DNA of 64,000 nucleotides from Phyto melanocephala (lineage: Eukaryota > Arthropoda > Insecta > Diptera > Rhinophoridae): NCBI GenBank assembly GCA_941918925.1, contig OW799237.1, positions 15,791,201-15,855,200 of the forward strand, in the 5' to 3' direction. Positions within the stretch are counted from its first letter, which is position 1; each line of letters starts with the position of its first letter. Under the pieces are notes generated by a model that was given only the letters and a program-made list of their open reading frames with translations, did no database searches and was not told the origin of the DNA. Positions 11,741-23,830 of the stretch are shown here, piece by piece. Made by a program: the position numbers and the translations under genes.

Positions 11741-11826
11741 TGCGCACAACATGCCAACTGGGCATAAGTGTATACCTGTCATGGGTTTAAGCTTTTAGTG
11801 CCCCTCCTTTTCAACCTAACCTAAAG
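11741..11826 (+). mobile_element. 5'-truncated SINE (tail type 2)
   Basis: About 85 bases from GCGCACAACATGCCAACTGG to TTTTAGTGCCCCTCC and the end CAACCTAACCTAA match the 3' part of the SINE at 28015-28238. The tRNA-like head is absent. The preceding 170 bases (11565-11735) resemble a degraded mini-me-like or related repeat and are not part of the SINE. Confidence 0.6.
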
Positions 11827-11930
11827 AAATTTTGCTTGGGTTTAAAATATGAAATCTGATATTAAATAAAATAAGCTGCATTCAAATACTATAGTCTTAA
11901 TTGAAACATATTTTTTTGCATAAAAATTTA

Positions 11931-12043
11931 TCTATTTAACTTCCGGGACTTATGTTAATTGAATTCGGTAACTACTTTCAGTTTTCCTTTTCCTAAAAGT
12001 AGTTACCGAATTCAATTAACTTAAGTCCCGGGAGTTAAATAGA
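11931..12043. repeat. 48-bp near-perfect inverted repeat (foldback)
   Basis: The arm 11931-11978 is the reverse complement of 11996-12043 with two mismatches, around a 17-base pyrimidine-rich loop. The arm contains GGGACTTATGTTAATTGAAT. It has no coding capacity. Forty-five bases beyond it lies CTGATGATGAAATC...GGTTTCGAAA, a small stem with hammerhead-like flanking bases, treated below as unproven. Confidence 0.85.
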
Positions 12044-12139
12044 TGATACTTACAACCAACATGCAACCACCGATCAGAGAGTGCTGATGATGAAATCGTA
12101 GCTGGTTTCGAAAATGCATTCCACTCGGCTAGTGTCGGT

Positions 12140-13887
12140 AAAAAATATAAATTTTTCAGATTTATTCTTTCATTTATCACAATTAAAAATTCTTTGTAAA
12201 AATAAAGAATGTTAGTATAAACTCAAGCCTGATTAAAATTAAAATTTAAAATTATTAGTGTACTAAAACTTTATTTCAAATTTTAATTTTAAATTTAATA
12301 TAAATGATCTAAGTTTGAAAGTAAAAATCTATATTTTATTTTTTTTACTCTAAATGTAAATAAAAAATGCTTTAAAGTGTAACTTAAATAATTTTTATAC
12401 TCCAAATAAATATTTGCAGTTTATAGCATACATCTGGGGGATTTGTTTTCATTTAATAGCAAAGTAAACAATTGCATACTTTTTGTGTATATTTAAAAAA
12501 AAAAATTTATAAATTGTTATTGAAGCATATTTTTATAGTAAAAAAATGTATACAACATTAAAAAAATTAATATTAAAAGTCCGGTCATTTGGAACAAGCG
12601 AACAACATATGGCGTATGTCTGGAAAATTAAATACAATCAACTCACACCTTCAATACAATCAACATAAATGAAAATTATAAAAAAGCTGCTTTTTTTATT
12701 AAAGTGTAATTTACTATGAACAAAATCATTTTAATATTAGATTATTTCACAGAATACAAAAAAAAAAATTAAATTGTCTATGATGCATAAAATAATACCT
12801 TCATCCCTTAAAATATGCAAATTATTTATAAAAAAAAAAATCTTATTAAAAAAGAAGACATATACATGATTCTTTAACTTATGCCTTGTTAAATTGAGAG
12901 TTTAATGCTGTTAAAGTTTAAAGACCGTAGGTTAATTACAGATTACTTACAATTTCATAACTATGGAATTTAAGAGGGCGTTTAAAATGATTGATGGTGG
13001 GAAGTTATGCTAGCTCTCGTAGTAAGTAAGTTGGCAAAAAGTCTTAAGCATTGTTAAAAAAAAACATAAATAAGACCACTACCTTACATGCATGTAATAA
13101 AGCCTTATTAAGATTATTTCAAAAAGATTATTGTTTTAAAACAGCGAGCAGAACCTGGTTACTCTTGGTATTCTCCTTGCTTTCTTAAATTGTGGCATAG
13201 TATTTAAGTTGCTTTTTGTTTTTCTGCATCATTTTCGTACTTCTTCATTGTGACCACTGATTATAGATGTCAAAGCTTTAAACCATACACCTTTCATGTC
13301 AAACTGACTAACAGGCAATTACAGACTTCATCAAGGCGAAACGAATGGCAACACAAACTGCAAAGAAGCAAAAAAACAAAGAAAAAGTTGCTAAAAAATG
13401 GCTTATTATTCTACATCTATACCTTAAACATGGATAGATGTGCCATTTAATACCACGCATTTACGTACAAATGATTGGTGATACTACTTTAGACTATGAC
13501 TTGGTCTTGGTCTGTTAAATATGCAGTATGGCTTAAATTTAAAGAAGAAATAAAGACAGAAAAAATTTACTTTGATAACAAAATTGCTGCAATAGTTGCT
13601 AATTACATATGGTTGAAATGTAAGGCAAAATGTAATCGCAACCAACTCACAAATACGACATCAGGCTCTTTTCAAGTGGCGGCAACAATCATCGTCATCA
13701 TTATCTTCCGCACTCACTGCAAATCAGCTCAAGTTTAGTTGTTGAGGGTAAATTACGGAAATAAGACTTGACTTGGCATATCAAAGTCAATTTGTTGTTA
13801 AAAAAAATTCCTACACACACACATACCCACATGCATATACCCATGCCATGAATTATACAAACTTTTAAACAAATTTTATTTATTTTT
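12140..13887. other. AT-rich stretch without recognised genes
   Basis: A+T-rich sequence with poly-A runs. Two short plus-strand open frames (13250-13450 and 13496-13738) have no recognisable motif and lie in frames without other support. I read them as chance frames. Confidence 0.45.
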
Positions 13888-14678
13888 ATACCCTTCACCT
13901 GTGGTGCACAAGGGTATATATAGCTTTGTCATTCCGTTTGTAATTTCTACAATTTTCATTTCCGACCCCATAAAGTATATATTTTCTGAAAGCTTATGAA
14001 TAGAGGAGTCGATTAAGCCCTGACCGTCTGTCCGTCTGTCCGTCTGTCCGTCTATCCGTCTGTCCGTCTGCCCGTCTGTCCGTGTGTTGGTTGAAATCAA
14101 CTTTTAGAAGCAACTATATGTTCCTCAGATCTGTATATGGTATCAATCTCTTGGAAATATCCAGGAATGAATCGCTATTGAAATTCAGCACAATCGCCCC
14201 ATAACTTTCTGAGATATGAGCAAAAAACCACGACCACCTCGTTTTTTTCACAATTACAACAACAACATACATACATACATACATGTAAAAAACATACCAA
14301 ACAAAAAAAAATACAAAAAAAAAAATATTAAAAATAAGAAAAAAATAATAAAAAAAAACTACAAAAAAAAATTTTAAAAAAATTTAAAAAAAAATTTAAA
14401 AAAATTTTTTAAAAATTTTTCTAAAAAATTTTTTTAAAAAAATTTAAAAAAAAATTTAAAAAAAATATAAAAAAAATAATAAAATATAAATAATATATTA
14501 AACAAAATTTGTTTGGCTCAGCTGGGATTCGATGCCACATTTATTCTAACGTGTACGTATGTATGCACGTATTTTATATGGGATGAATGGTGATAAAAAC
14601 AATTGTTATTGCATGACTACACGTTGTGAAGGGTATATAAGATTCGGCACGGCCGAATATAGCACTGTTACTTGTTTT
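13888..14678 (+). mobile_element. mini-me-like repeat, copy 3 (long GTCY tract)
   Basis: This is the clearest full copy. It starts with the hairpin ATACCCTTCACCTG...CAAGGGTATAT, then has the core CCGACCCCATAAAGTATAT and a long (GTCY)n tract at 14026-14085. A body ending in CATACATACATACATA is followed by about 190 bases of A-rich homopolymer DNA (14290-14500). The end is the perfect hairpin TTCGGCACGGCCGAA and TTACTTGTTTT. The (GTCY)n tract is what creates a Thr-Asp-Gly-Gln-Thr-Asp-Arg repetitive open frame on the minus strand, so that frame is not a gene. Confidence 0.8.
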
Positions 14679-15914
14679 TAATACCCTACATCTGGCGACC
14701 AATCCTGGTTCTATAGGACGATAGAAAGAACAATTTTTTTCTCATTAGAAAAAGAAGTTTAAGTCATGTTTAATGAAAAAATTTAGACAGCTTTGCGCAG
14801 AATATTTGTACGCAATAAAAATCCAGAGAAGAAGCATGTAAAAGTAAATTTCTGTTTCATATTTCTCACATTTCTGTATTTTATATTTTTGTTTTGCAAC
14901 ACAGAACATTCATTAATGGAAGGTGGCTAACCCCCCGGCTACACGAGCATTTACTTAGGACTTAATATAAGCAATAACGCCGGCAGTAAACGGAGTTAAA
15001 TTGCCAACGTTTAAGCTAGGTGGTGAACACCTATTGAAAATTGAAAATTTTACTGGGTTGTGCGCCATTTTTATTAATTGCCACAAAAAAATATTAAAAA
15101 GTTTAACAATCTTTTTCTGTTTTACTATGCAGCATTATTTTATAGATAATTAAATATCTTGTGTTGGCAATAGAATTTGACAATTGCTGTGGCAATAATT
15201 GCCAACCATATTGCTCATGTGCTTGGAAGATGAGAGCATTGGTTGCATTGTTAAAACAAGAATAAGAAATCTTATCACAATTCAAACGACAATTCGCAAA
15301 ACTGGGGTCGATTCTTGCTCTAAAAAAATGTATAGTGAAGAGCTTTGGCGTGTTGTATCATATGGCGTCATCATAGCTTTTACTGTACAAGCAGTTTTTA
15401 TTCCACAGTTTCACAGAACCAAAATAAGCGCCCTGGTTCCAATGAAGTGGTAAAATGAACTGTTATACAAAAAACGATTGTGAAAAAATTTGTTTTTATT
15501 TCACATTATCATAGAAGAAGAATTGGGCCACTGCAGTGATAAAGTTTTTCTTATATCTCTGGCAGACAGATCATGTTTTAATTTACAACTAGATGTAAAG
15601 AACTAAGAATTTTAGTTAATTTAAAAAAATCTAATTATTGATTTGCAATAATTTAATTATTTTAATTTATTATGTAACAACCACTAACAGTAGATTTATA
15701 ATAAAAGTAAAGCTTATTACACTTCGGCCAACTTTAACAGCCTGTAGCTCAACTTTTTCAAACAGATTAAAGCCTTCTAAAAGATTTAGTTTTGCTCTAC
15801 ATAATACTTATGTATTTTTAAGATCAGTTTCCTAAAGATTTTGGTACAAATCAAACACATATGTGTTGAACTCAGGAGCTGTCGTAGGGATTTTGTTGAT
15901 AATTTCTACATTAA
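14679..15914. other. Stretch without recognised genes
   Basis: Slightly more complex than the surrounding DNA, with small frames on both strands (15103-15285, 15199-15453, 15638-15835). None has a recognisable domain or conserved motif, and they overlap each other. No repeat ends were identified. Confidence 0.4.
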
Positions 15915-15916
15915 TT

Positions 15917-16245
15917 ATGTTTGCTTGTCATTCCGTGTTAAATTTCAACAATATTGATATCCGACCCCATAAAGTAAATATTTTCTGAAATCATGTAAAT
16001 AGAAGAGTCGATTATGCATAATCCGTTAATCCATATGTCCATCTGTCCGTCTGTTTGTCCGTATGTCCGTGTGTATGTTTAAATCAACTTTTCGAAGCTC
16101 ACATGCCGCGGATCGGCATTGCCAAGATCCGCGTAAGGTATCAAAATATCAGAAATATTTAAGAGCAGATTGGTATTGGAAATCAGCATGATCACTCCAT
16201 AACTATTTGAGATATAATCGAATAAACACGACTGCCTCCACTGTT
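15917..16245 (+). mobile_element. mini-me-like repeat, 3'-truncated copy 4
   Basis: The core (CCGACCCCATAAAGTA, about 15961) and the (GTCY)-rich tract (ATCTGTCCGTCTGTTTGTCC) are followed by the AAATCAACTTTTCGAAG body. The 3' hairpin and the CTTACTTGTTT end are absent. The copy stops where the SINE at 16262 begins, so SINE insertion or recombination may have removed its end. Confidence 0.65.
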
Positions 16246-16261
16246 ATTTACACCGGGTGCC

Positions 16262-16463
16262 CCGGGTAATATAGTAGTCAATAGTGTGTTGGTCTGCTGG
16301 TCTCAGGGTTCTTTTCCCGCCAGAGACTCTGGAATCGTCTGCTCTCTTTCTATTCTATACTTACTATTCTATTCAGGTATAACCAAGGGATCACTATATT
16401 GGACCTAAGTGATCTGTGCACAACAGCTGCCTGTTTTCCAACTACCTACCTACCTACCTACCT
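16262..16463 (+). mobile_element. tRNA-headed SINE (tail type 1, CTAC microsatellite end)
   Basis: The head AGTGTGTTGGTCTGCTGGTC, followed by a degenerate B box (GGTTCTTTTCCCGCC) and AGAGACTCTGG, matches the heads of the SINEs at 28015 and (reversed) 41623-41826. The tail GTGCACAACAGCTGCCTGTT is shared with the 41.6-kb copy. The end is a (CTAC)n microsatellite at 16441-16463 where the other copy has AACCTAACC. Pol III A/B boxes are suggested but are not well conserved in this copy. Confidence 0.65.
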
Positions 16464-16676
16464 ATATTTATACAATGTCATATACATCATGAAGAATACA
16501 TAGTAACTGAAAAAGTAAATCGCCGTTTTTCCTCAATACGTGGAAGTAAATTTCTAACAACCTAAGACTCTTATGACAGGTGGTGAATGGAGCAAATGAT
16601 TTTAATAAAAATAACACGCAATAAAAATTGTTTCTTTTTGTGGTAAAAGGTGTATGCAAGTCGACCTTTAATTATA

Positions 16677-17531
16677 AAGCGTGATTTTTTAAGCGTCGTT
16701 TTTTTTAAATCGAATAAAACACTCAAATTCTCATCATATATTCAAAATATTTATTGGAATCGATATATTGGTTTTTGCCATTTACTTTTTAAAAATAGCT
16801 TCATGTAAATGTTGCCCGCGGCTCCGGTTCAAATTGTCCATTCGTAAGGTCCAATTTTGCACCAGTTTTTCGAGTATTTTGGCCTGTTTTCTATGAATGA
16901 CACGTGTTATGTTATACTCTAAGGCTCTAATTGTGTTTTGCCCGTCCACATAAACCAACGGCTTTACATAACCTGACAAGAAATAGTCAAGAGGCGCCAA
17001 ATCACATGATTTCGGCGGCCAATTTACAGGGCCATTTCGAGAGATAAAGTGCTCACCAAACTCATCCTTGAATAAGTTTATTGTTTCACGAGTTGTGTGG
17101 CACCGTCTTGTTGAAACTATATATCAACGTTTTTACGTTTTTCCCACGGTCGTCCTTGAAGAAAAATGGACCGATGATGGCAACAGCCCATAAAACACAC
17201 CAAACTGTAATTTTTTCGGGATGCATCGGTACCTCTTGTATGGCATCTGGCTGTTCTTCACCCCAGATTTGAAAGTTTTGTTTGTTTACGTATTCATTAT
17301 GCTAGAAATGAGCCTCATCGCTGAACACAATTTTTCGATATGATATTTCTCACAGAGCACGAATTTTGATAATAAATTTCAACGATTTGCAGTCGTTGCT
17401 CGTTTGTGAGTTTCTCCATGATGAAATGGCAGACTATACTGAACACTTTTAACTTTCACAAATGTAGTTTGGACACAATTACCAAGAAGTTCCGCCAGGC
17501 CGAAAAACTTAATTCATAAAAAATCACCCTT
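16677..17531 (-). pseudogene. Internally deleted, decayed mariner transposon (DD41D-like)
   Basis: The ends are inverted copies of AAGSGTGATTTTTTA flanked by TA (16675-16676, 17532-17533). Minus-strand translation starts at MEKLTNEQRLQIVEIYYQN near 17417 and after about 20 codons jumps to VFSDEAHF, so most of the DNA-binding region is deleted. ITVWC, a remnant of the FQQDGA second-Asp motif, and APLDYFLSGYVK (third Asp) follow, then RSRGQHLHEAIFK at the C-terminus near 16782. A second deletion removes the segment before the second Asp. Frameshifts and stops are scattered through the rest. DYFL and the preceding spacing resemble the rosa/DD41D group. Confidence 0.75.
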
Positions 17532-17539
17532 TACAATAC

Positions 17540-19500
17540 ACATTATTACTGTTATAGTAAACAGAGCACTTTAAACAGACAAACGTAATTGCAATTGCAA
17601 AAATTAGCCAATATCAATGCTAAATTGGAAAGAGGAAATTATTTAGAAATTTCTAATGTCATTGATCTAGTTATTTTGATGCAATTAAAATTGTTTCCAA
17701 TAAAGAAAGCAAAAAGAAATAATAAATACAATAATATTTATTTACAAACAGCTCATAAGAGGCGTTCCAAGTCGTTCATTTCACTCATTGGCTCATTTTC
17801 GTTTAATATACAGAAATTGACTTGTTTGTTTAACCGTTCGCTTTTGAAAGACAGTAAGACTTTGGATATTTTCAGAACATTTTTAAATTCCAGAATAAAA
17901 TGTGAAGGACACCAGGTCCTTGAAATTTAAATAGTAAAATTTTACATGTTATTTCTTTTAGATGTTATACATAAATAAATATTTAATTCATTATAAGTGA
18001 AGGCAATGTATGTGTATTTTCTTTTTCACTTTTTTTAAAAAAGGACATTTTTGAGGTAGGCGTATGCTTCCTTCAAATTGAACGAAATTTTAGCACAACA
18101 TCCAATATATTGACTTTTTTTTTATTAAAGGAAATTTTGGCATATCATTCAAGATATGAAAGTTACTGTATGTAAACTTTTTGTTTTCGATTATTAAATT
18201 CCTATTACAAGAATCGTTAATTATTAGTGCTGACGGCGGAAATTATAAAGGAAACTTCAATCATGTCCTTAACTCTTCTAAGAAAGGGTATATTTACATT
18301 CAAAAATTGTGCAGATTAATTGGAGGTACTATTTGCCACTTAATTACACTTGCTTTACTGTTTAAGTGTTACATGGCTGAAGAACATGATTTAAGGTTAG
18401 AATTTTTCTTATCCTTTCTACCATGTTAATAGATTTCTGCATCAATTACGATTTTTCAATTACAAACGTTGGTCTTTTCCTCGATTCCACTTGAACAATT
18501 TTTTCCAGCAATCAAAACATATTTTGCTTACATTCCTCTCTTCGTTTGGTCTTCTTCTTCTTCTTCTTCGGCAGCAAATAATAATATTTTGTTTTAAACT
18601 GACGGAAAAACCAAAAATAACAAACAATATGCTAATAATATTTACTCTTTTCAACTTGTGCAGCCAAACCACAGAACTGCACACAGGATGTACAACGAAA
18701 ACCTCCTGGACCATTTTTTGTATTACAAATTTCTATTTTGGCTAACGCTCGTTACGTTTAATCGACATTTATGTCTCATAGCAGTAATTTTGCAATGTTG
18801 TTCAGTTGTTTGTTGTCATAGTATATTTTAAATACCGAATGAGTTGAATTGGAAATTATGGTTGGCAATAGGAACGTATAGTACGTATTGCATGGTGAGA
18901 GAAAGAGAGAGAGAAAGGGAGAACGAGTAATTAGCATTTAACTTTTTGATGCTTCATAAAGTTTTGTTAGAAACAACATAAACAAAAAGCAGCAACTTGA
19001 AACAGCAATAGCAACAGCGCAGCAACACTATTATACAGACAGTTAGAAACATTAGAAGTTGTATGACCATAAAGATACTAGTTTTGTGGTTGGATGTAGT
19101 AAATTCTATTTAATATTTGAGTTTTTCCCATACATTTAATTTACACATACATAAGTACTGCTGCAAATAGGAGTAATGAACAAGTAGTGATTAAAATTCT
19201 AACAACAACGGAAATATTTAACACTTTGTGAGGTTAGCAAAAATGTCAACATATGTGGTACAAATAGTTTTAGGCTTCTCATTGAAGATAATGGATGAAG
19301 TCTTAAGAGTTTATCAGAAAGTAAGAACTGAGTCGGTTACAATCACCACCTAATATTTTGATATACATAAATAAAAATAGCAGGAAGATGTTTTACAATT
19401 ATCCTTAATGCTTCATTAAATTGGAATTTATTTAATTATTCTTAATGCTTTATTAAATTGGCGACAGTTCTTATATTTGCTTAATAGATTTACAGCGTTA
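17540..19500. other. Non-coding stretch with small microsatellites
   Basis: This contains a (CTT)n tract at 18551-18570 and a (GA)n-rich tract at 18896-18925. A 113-codon frame at 17589-17930 is Lys/Asn/Ile-rich with no domain that I recognise; an 82-codon frame at 18181-18429 is similar. I do not support either as a gene. Confidence 0.4.
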
Positions 19501-19502
19501 TT

Positions 19503-19612
19503 CATAATAAAAAAAAATGTGTGCTAACTAACGAGCTGCTAATTTTCCCTTATGCAAATATTCCCACATAAAAGTTAGCAGCTTGTTAGCTACAACACGG
19601 TTTGTTATTATG
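19503..19612. repeat. Small foldback element (imperfect terminal inverted repeats)
   Basis: CATAATAA at 19503 is mirrored by TTATTATG at 19605-19612, and CTAACGAGCTGCTAA by TTAGCAGCTTGTTAG, with small gaps between. The arms total about 40 bases around a roughly 30-base centre. It has the shape of a short MITE and no coding capacity. Confidence 0.6.
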
Positions 19613-19849
19613 CAAAACATCGTTAGAATCTAGTGCTTAAATATCAACTTTTATTTACTTTAATATTTAGATTATGTAAGGAGTGTGCCAGAAAAACTAA
19701 TACTTGCATTAAATAAAATAAAATCGAAAATATTTTATATTAAATTTTTCCAAATCTTGTATAAATTTATTAATCATTAAAATATGAGCACATTACTCGG
19801 TACTTATAAATTTAACCACTATTAGCCGAAAAGCGCCCACTTAAGACTT

Positions 19850-20660
19850 TATAGTTGTTTCCGTAAACTTATTGGACGAGGTGGTCCACTTGTGATGAAC
19901 ATCGGACATGGCCTCGAATACCTTTTATGTTTGCTTTAATTTTTTTACAAGAAGTCAAAACTTTCCTTTTAGCCGAAGTTCTAGACAGTTGAGTAAATTT
20001 GCCTCGCGAAGTAAAAATTTAACGTTATTGTTAGTATACCACTCAATGGCCCTTCTTTCATAGTGACATGATGCCAAATCTGGGCAGTTAAATTTTATGC
20101 CTATGAAACATGGATTACTTCTCCTCTTGATATAAAAGATTGCCTCGTGACATAACACATTCACCATAAGTTTGTCTTAAACAATCCTTCGAGAATTTTG
20201 GCCACAGATTGCAGTCGATGCCACAATTATTTTGACGAGAATAAAATAACTTATTCATTTTAACTTTGAAAATGCTTTATTGAAATTTAATTGTGGAAGT
20301 CTTATTTAAATCTTCTTTTTCGATGAATTGCATTGGAACGAGCTTTCATCAGTCCAATAAACTTTTCCCCAAAACTCTTCTGGCTTTTGGACATGTGCAT
20401 TAGCAAAAGCTAAACTCTTGAGTTTGTTTTGTTTTGATATATGTATATGGAATATATTTTGCTATGTACATAAGTCTTAAAACATGCATATCTCAAGCGG
20501 CGCCGAATCGTCCGCTCACTAATTGAAGTACTGTATGACTTATTTCATTCATCTGCGGCATCTTTAGGCTTTAACTGAACGTCTGTTTAAAATTTTCACA
20601 AGTGGATTGGGTCTTCACGCCTTGTCCCGGTAAATCTAATTCATGGTTTTTGTTTTTAAA
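19850..20660 (-). pseudogene. Tc1-like transposase relic
   Basis: Minus-strand translation, moving down from about 20640, gives an N-terminal segment with VSGRFGAA (compare VSxRTIRRRL of Tc1 helix-turn-helix domains). FANAHVQKPEEFWGKV then leads to WTDESSF, the first catalytic Asp motif of Tc1/Tc3 transposases. Then comes a segment with ERRAIEWYTNNNVKFL, which precedes the last catalytic motif. Stops and frameshifts separate the pieces, so it is dead. I could not identify the terminal repeats. Confidence 0.65.
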
Positions 20661-22074
20661 TATGTTTGTTTGAAAACAAACAGTTTGACGCGACAAATTT
20701 ACCTCGTTATCTACATCATTACTTTGAAGCCGGCATTAAACTTTGCTACTATTGATATAACAATATAAGCTCTAACAATATAAGTTAACTCAGCCGTTTT
20801 TTCCATATTTTCAAATCATTGATGAATCGAAGTTATAAGTAAAGGCACAAAAATTAAATAGAACAATATTAGTTTACCTTCAATTGCAAAAAACACACAA
20901 GAAAACTTATATGAAGTGCATGTCAAAAAACAACGCACAAAATATTTTACATAAGTGTTACTGTTGATGTGCACTTTGTATTGAGCAAAACTGAGTTAAC
21001 GGTATCTTACGAACTTGAACGAAAAAAATGTCAATAGGCAAGACAACATTTTGTCAAAATAATTGTCCCGACGACTGTATATCAAACAGTAGGTCATGAT
21101 AAAAAACAAAACAATTTCAAGGACAATTTTATTTTATTCCAATATTTCGCTACCACATTGGGTAGCTTCTTCAGGGAATGTATAAATAAATTGCAATAGA
21201 ATTTGGAACAAAATAAAATTATTTTATAAAAAACTGATGTCAAGCTTAATAACTACAACAACTATTGATATAAACAAAAAAAGTTCAAAAACATTAACTT
21301 AATTATATATTATTTAAAAAAAAATTGTTCCTTTCATGGGTTAATTAACCCTCATCCTATCATTTGTTCGTCATAAATTATTAACTTATTTTAATATAAA
21401 TTGTTTTACTTTAAATGCCCAACCACTTAAATACACACACACACGTTGAATATCATGCACAAGTGCAGAAATTCTCATACAAAGTGATCTGGGAAAGAAA
21501 GAGAATTTTAAATTCTACATTTGATTATGCAATCAAATTTGCATTATAGTTATAATATTGTTTATGTGTTATCATCAAGATAATCCTTTTCGCTCCTTTG
21601 TTGTATGCGTTTGTATAGACGCAATTGCAAACGTATGTGTCTTAACAATTAAATGTTAATAACACTGTAGAGTAAAATAACGAATGTTTTGTACTGTGCT
21701 ACAAACATATGATTTTGTTGCCTAAAACTCATTAATAATATTTGTAAGCAGATATGCAAATCTAGGAAAATCATTTTGATGATAAACATTTCATTTTATT
21801 TATTTTGCTTTTGGTCTGAAGATTTTAATGCAATAACAAATAAGCTTTAATGCAAAAGAGTAACTATTAACAATAAAAACATTTAAAAATAAATGTAAAA
21901 AAAAAAACTTGTTTTGTTTAAGATGACAGTTGCATTAAAATTCTAATTGGGAAAATTTCGACTTTATATATAAATTAAATTTTTAATAAAGAAGTTGTAT
22001 TCAAGTGCATTCAAGTTTTTCAAGATTTTACTTTTTGTGAAAAAAAATAAATTTTGGTGGACTATGTTACGATC
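20661..22074. other. Stretch without genes; contains a small TGAAGA-hairpin-GAAATATTG motif
   Basis: Mostly A+T-rich. On the minus strand at about 21138-21176 a six-base-pair stem (GCTACC with GGTAGC) sits between CTGAAGAA and GAAATATTGG. A similar arrangement occurs at 34240-34275. Otherwise I see no gene or element end. Confidence 0.4.
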
Positions 22075-22240
22075 GGTACCAAAAATCACAGATTAGTCCA
22101 TCAGCGATAAATATACCCGCTCAAATGCACTTTTTGGTTTGTAATTATGGATGATAGAGTTATCGGTCCATATTTTTTTGAAAGTGACACTAAGGAGCTA
22201 CAAACGTTTTTAGGTGACATAAACTAAAGCGTGTTTAATA
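22075..22240 (+). pseudogene. Mariner transposase fragment
   Basis: Plus-strand translation reads VHQR then a stop, then IYPLKCTFW, and 20 codons on RVIGPYFFES. This aligns with VHQRQLHPLKCTVWC and RVIGHYFFE in the transposase at 50624-51226, which lie between the first and second catalytic Asp residues. The flanking parts are too eroded to follow. A weaker echo (RFIGL then FF) occurs near 22373. Confidence 0.5.
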
Positions 22241-23149
22241 ATTTGTTTTGCCCGGTAATAACTAGTAAATAACAATGGATAAAGAGTTTATACTATCAGA
22301 GGGTCGATAGCGATTATAAGGAATTTTTTTAAAAACGGATAATTTTAATAAGTCCTAATTATGAATGGACACTAGATTTATAGGTCTCTGATTTTTTTTG
22401 TAATGTTTGTTGAAGAACAGGTTTGATAAGACCACAAAAGAATGGCGGCCGTAATCAGAATATTTGCAAAGAAATTCCAAACAGGTGCCACAAATGCTAT
22501 GAATTCGCAATAATGTGCAGAACATTTTGAAAGGAGTAGTTATATGCCAAACAAAAATCGGAACCATTTGAAAATATAAAATTTTTTATACTTTGCTTCA
22601 GAAAACTATATAATTTAGTTTCTTATTTATTTCAAAAGAAAATTAGTCGCAGGTAGGTTGCCCTCGTATTATATTCATAAGTCAAATATTTATATGCAGT
22701 TTTAAAGTGTGTCTACACTACAACCCTAATTAGTTGTTTTGAGTAAAATATTTCGAAGTAGTTCCATTAAAATACAAGTATTTCTATATTCGAATTCGAA
22801 ACGTTTTGATTAGCGGTATTTTAAAAAAGAGCTCGTACTTCAACCACTTAACGGTGTTTCAGTTAATAAAACTGTGTCTTAAATTAAGGCTCTTTCTTTT
22901 TAAGATTTTTGTGTTCACTGGATTGTAAAGAAGACATCTTGCGATTAAGTATGAAATAAAATATCTATGAAATTGTCTTCAAGGCTCAAATTAGAGGCTA
23001 TTGCTCTTTTCAGGAAATTTTCAATAGTTTTTTCACAAAGATATGGCTGTGTCTCACTATGACTCGTTACATTTGGGATTTGAGCCTAGTATTTGTATGT
23101 CGTTCATTAATATGTAATAGAGATTTCACAAAATCCCAAAGAAAAAGTC

Positions 23150-23830
23150 CCAAAACGTTAGTTCATACAATTCTGGTTGCCAGTTGAAATGAGAATTTCT
23201 TGAGAAAACTTGTTCTATAAATGGATTTTATCGTGTGCGGTTTGGGAGCTGGCGTCGTTTTGTTGAAATAACGTTTATCCACATCCATGAAGTCTAGTTG
23301 AGGGCAAAAGATTTTCGATTTCATGTTTCTGTAACAAATGCCTTTCACATTTGCTGCAATTTTGAACTTATCTTTAAAAACAAAAGGTCTAATCACGCTG
23401 CCTAATCAAAATCAGCACCAGGCCGTTGCGCTTTGAAGGTGCATTCTTTGCTCATGTATTGCATTAGAATTCTTTTAGTCTTATTTTCGACAATTTTGTA
23501 TTCTGGAAGCCATTCAGATGGAAATGTGTTTTATAGGAGAAAATGACTTTGAATTCATTTTGTTTCATTGCCTATTGCAGCAATTGCTGGCACTTTCTAT
23601 AGCCTGCTGGTTTAATTTTCTCACAAAGCTGAATTTTGTTCTCATGAAGGTGGAGATTCGCTGCGTAAGCTTCGTTAAATTTTAAGTTCTTGAAAACGAT
23701 ACCAAAATTGATGTTTTTGGGATTTCAGCAACATTCTCGTTTACAACAGTAGTGTTTTTAATAGACCGACCAGTACGTTTAAGCACAGGTGTCTTAGTCT
23801 TCATAACCGACACAGTTTCTTAAATTTCTT
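23150..23830 (-). pseudogene. Decayed mariner transposase (nearly full span)
   Basis: Read on the minus strand from about 23830 downwards: KRTGRSIKN (the hook after the first helix-turn-helix), VAEIPKTSI, LHLHENKIQLCEKIKPAGY, then FKVIFSYKTHFHLNGF where SDEAHFHLNGY is usual. At the low end FQQNDASSQTAHDKIHL stands for the second-Asp motif. The order is right for a mariner transposase, but stops, shifts and loss of catalytic residues (Tyr for Asp at the first site) show it is long dead. The sequence after the second Asp is not recovered. Confidence 0.6.

Noticed and set aside
13876..14100. Open frame with Thr-Asp-Gly-Gln-Thr-Asp-Arg repeats on the minus strand
   Set aside because: It is the complement of the (GTCY)n tract in a mini-me-like repeat, and therefore not a protein gene.
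17589..17930. 113-codon plus-strand frame
   Set aside because: Lys/Asn/Ile-rich, with no domain I recognise and no supporting context. A short basic stretch followed by a hydrophobic one vaguely recalls retroelement envelope proteins, but that is far too weak to report.
18460..18745. Two 84-codon frames overlapping on opposite strands
   Set aside because: Both are driven by the (CTT)n microsatellite at 18551 and have repetitive Arg or Leu tracts.
21138..21176. Hammerhead-ribozyme-like motifs (CTGAAGA or CTGATGA, a stem, then GAAA) at 21138-21176 and 34240-34275 on the minus strand and 12089-12120 on the plus strand
   Set aside because: An extra base separates CUGANGA from the stem at two of the sites, the third has UUGAAGA in place of CUGAAGA, and no matching third stem with a cleavage site was found upstream. 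The motif may still mark a repeat family, but a working ribozyme is not supported.
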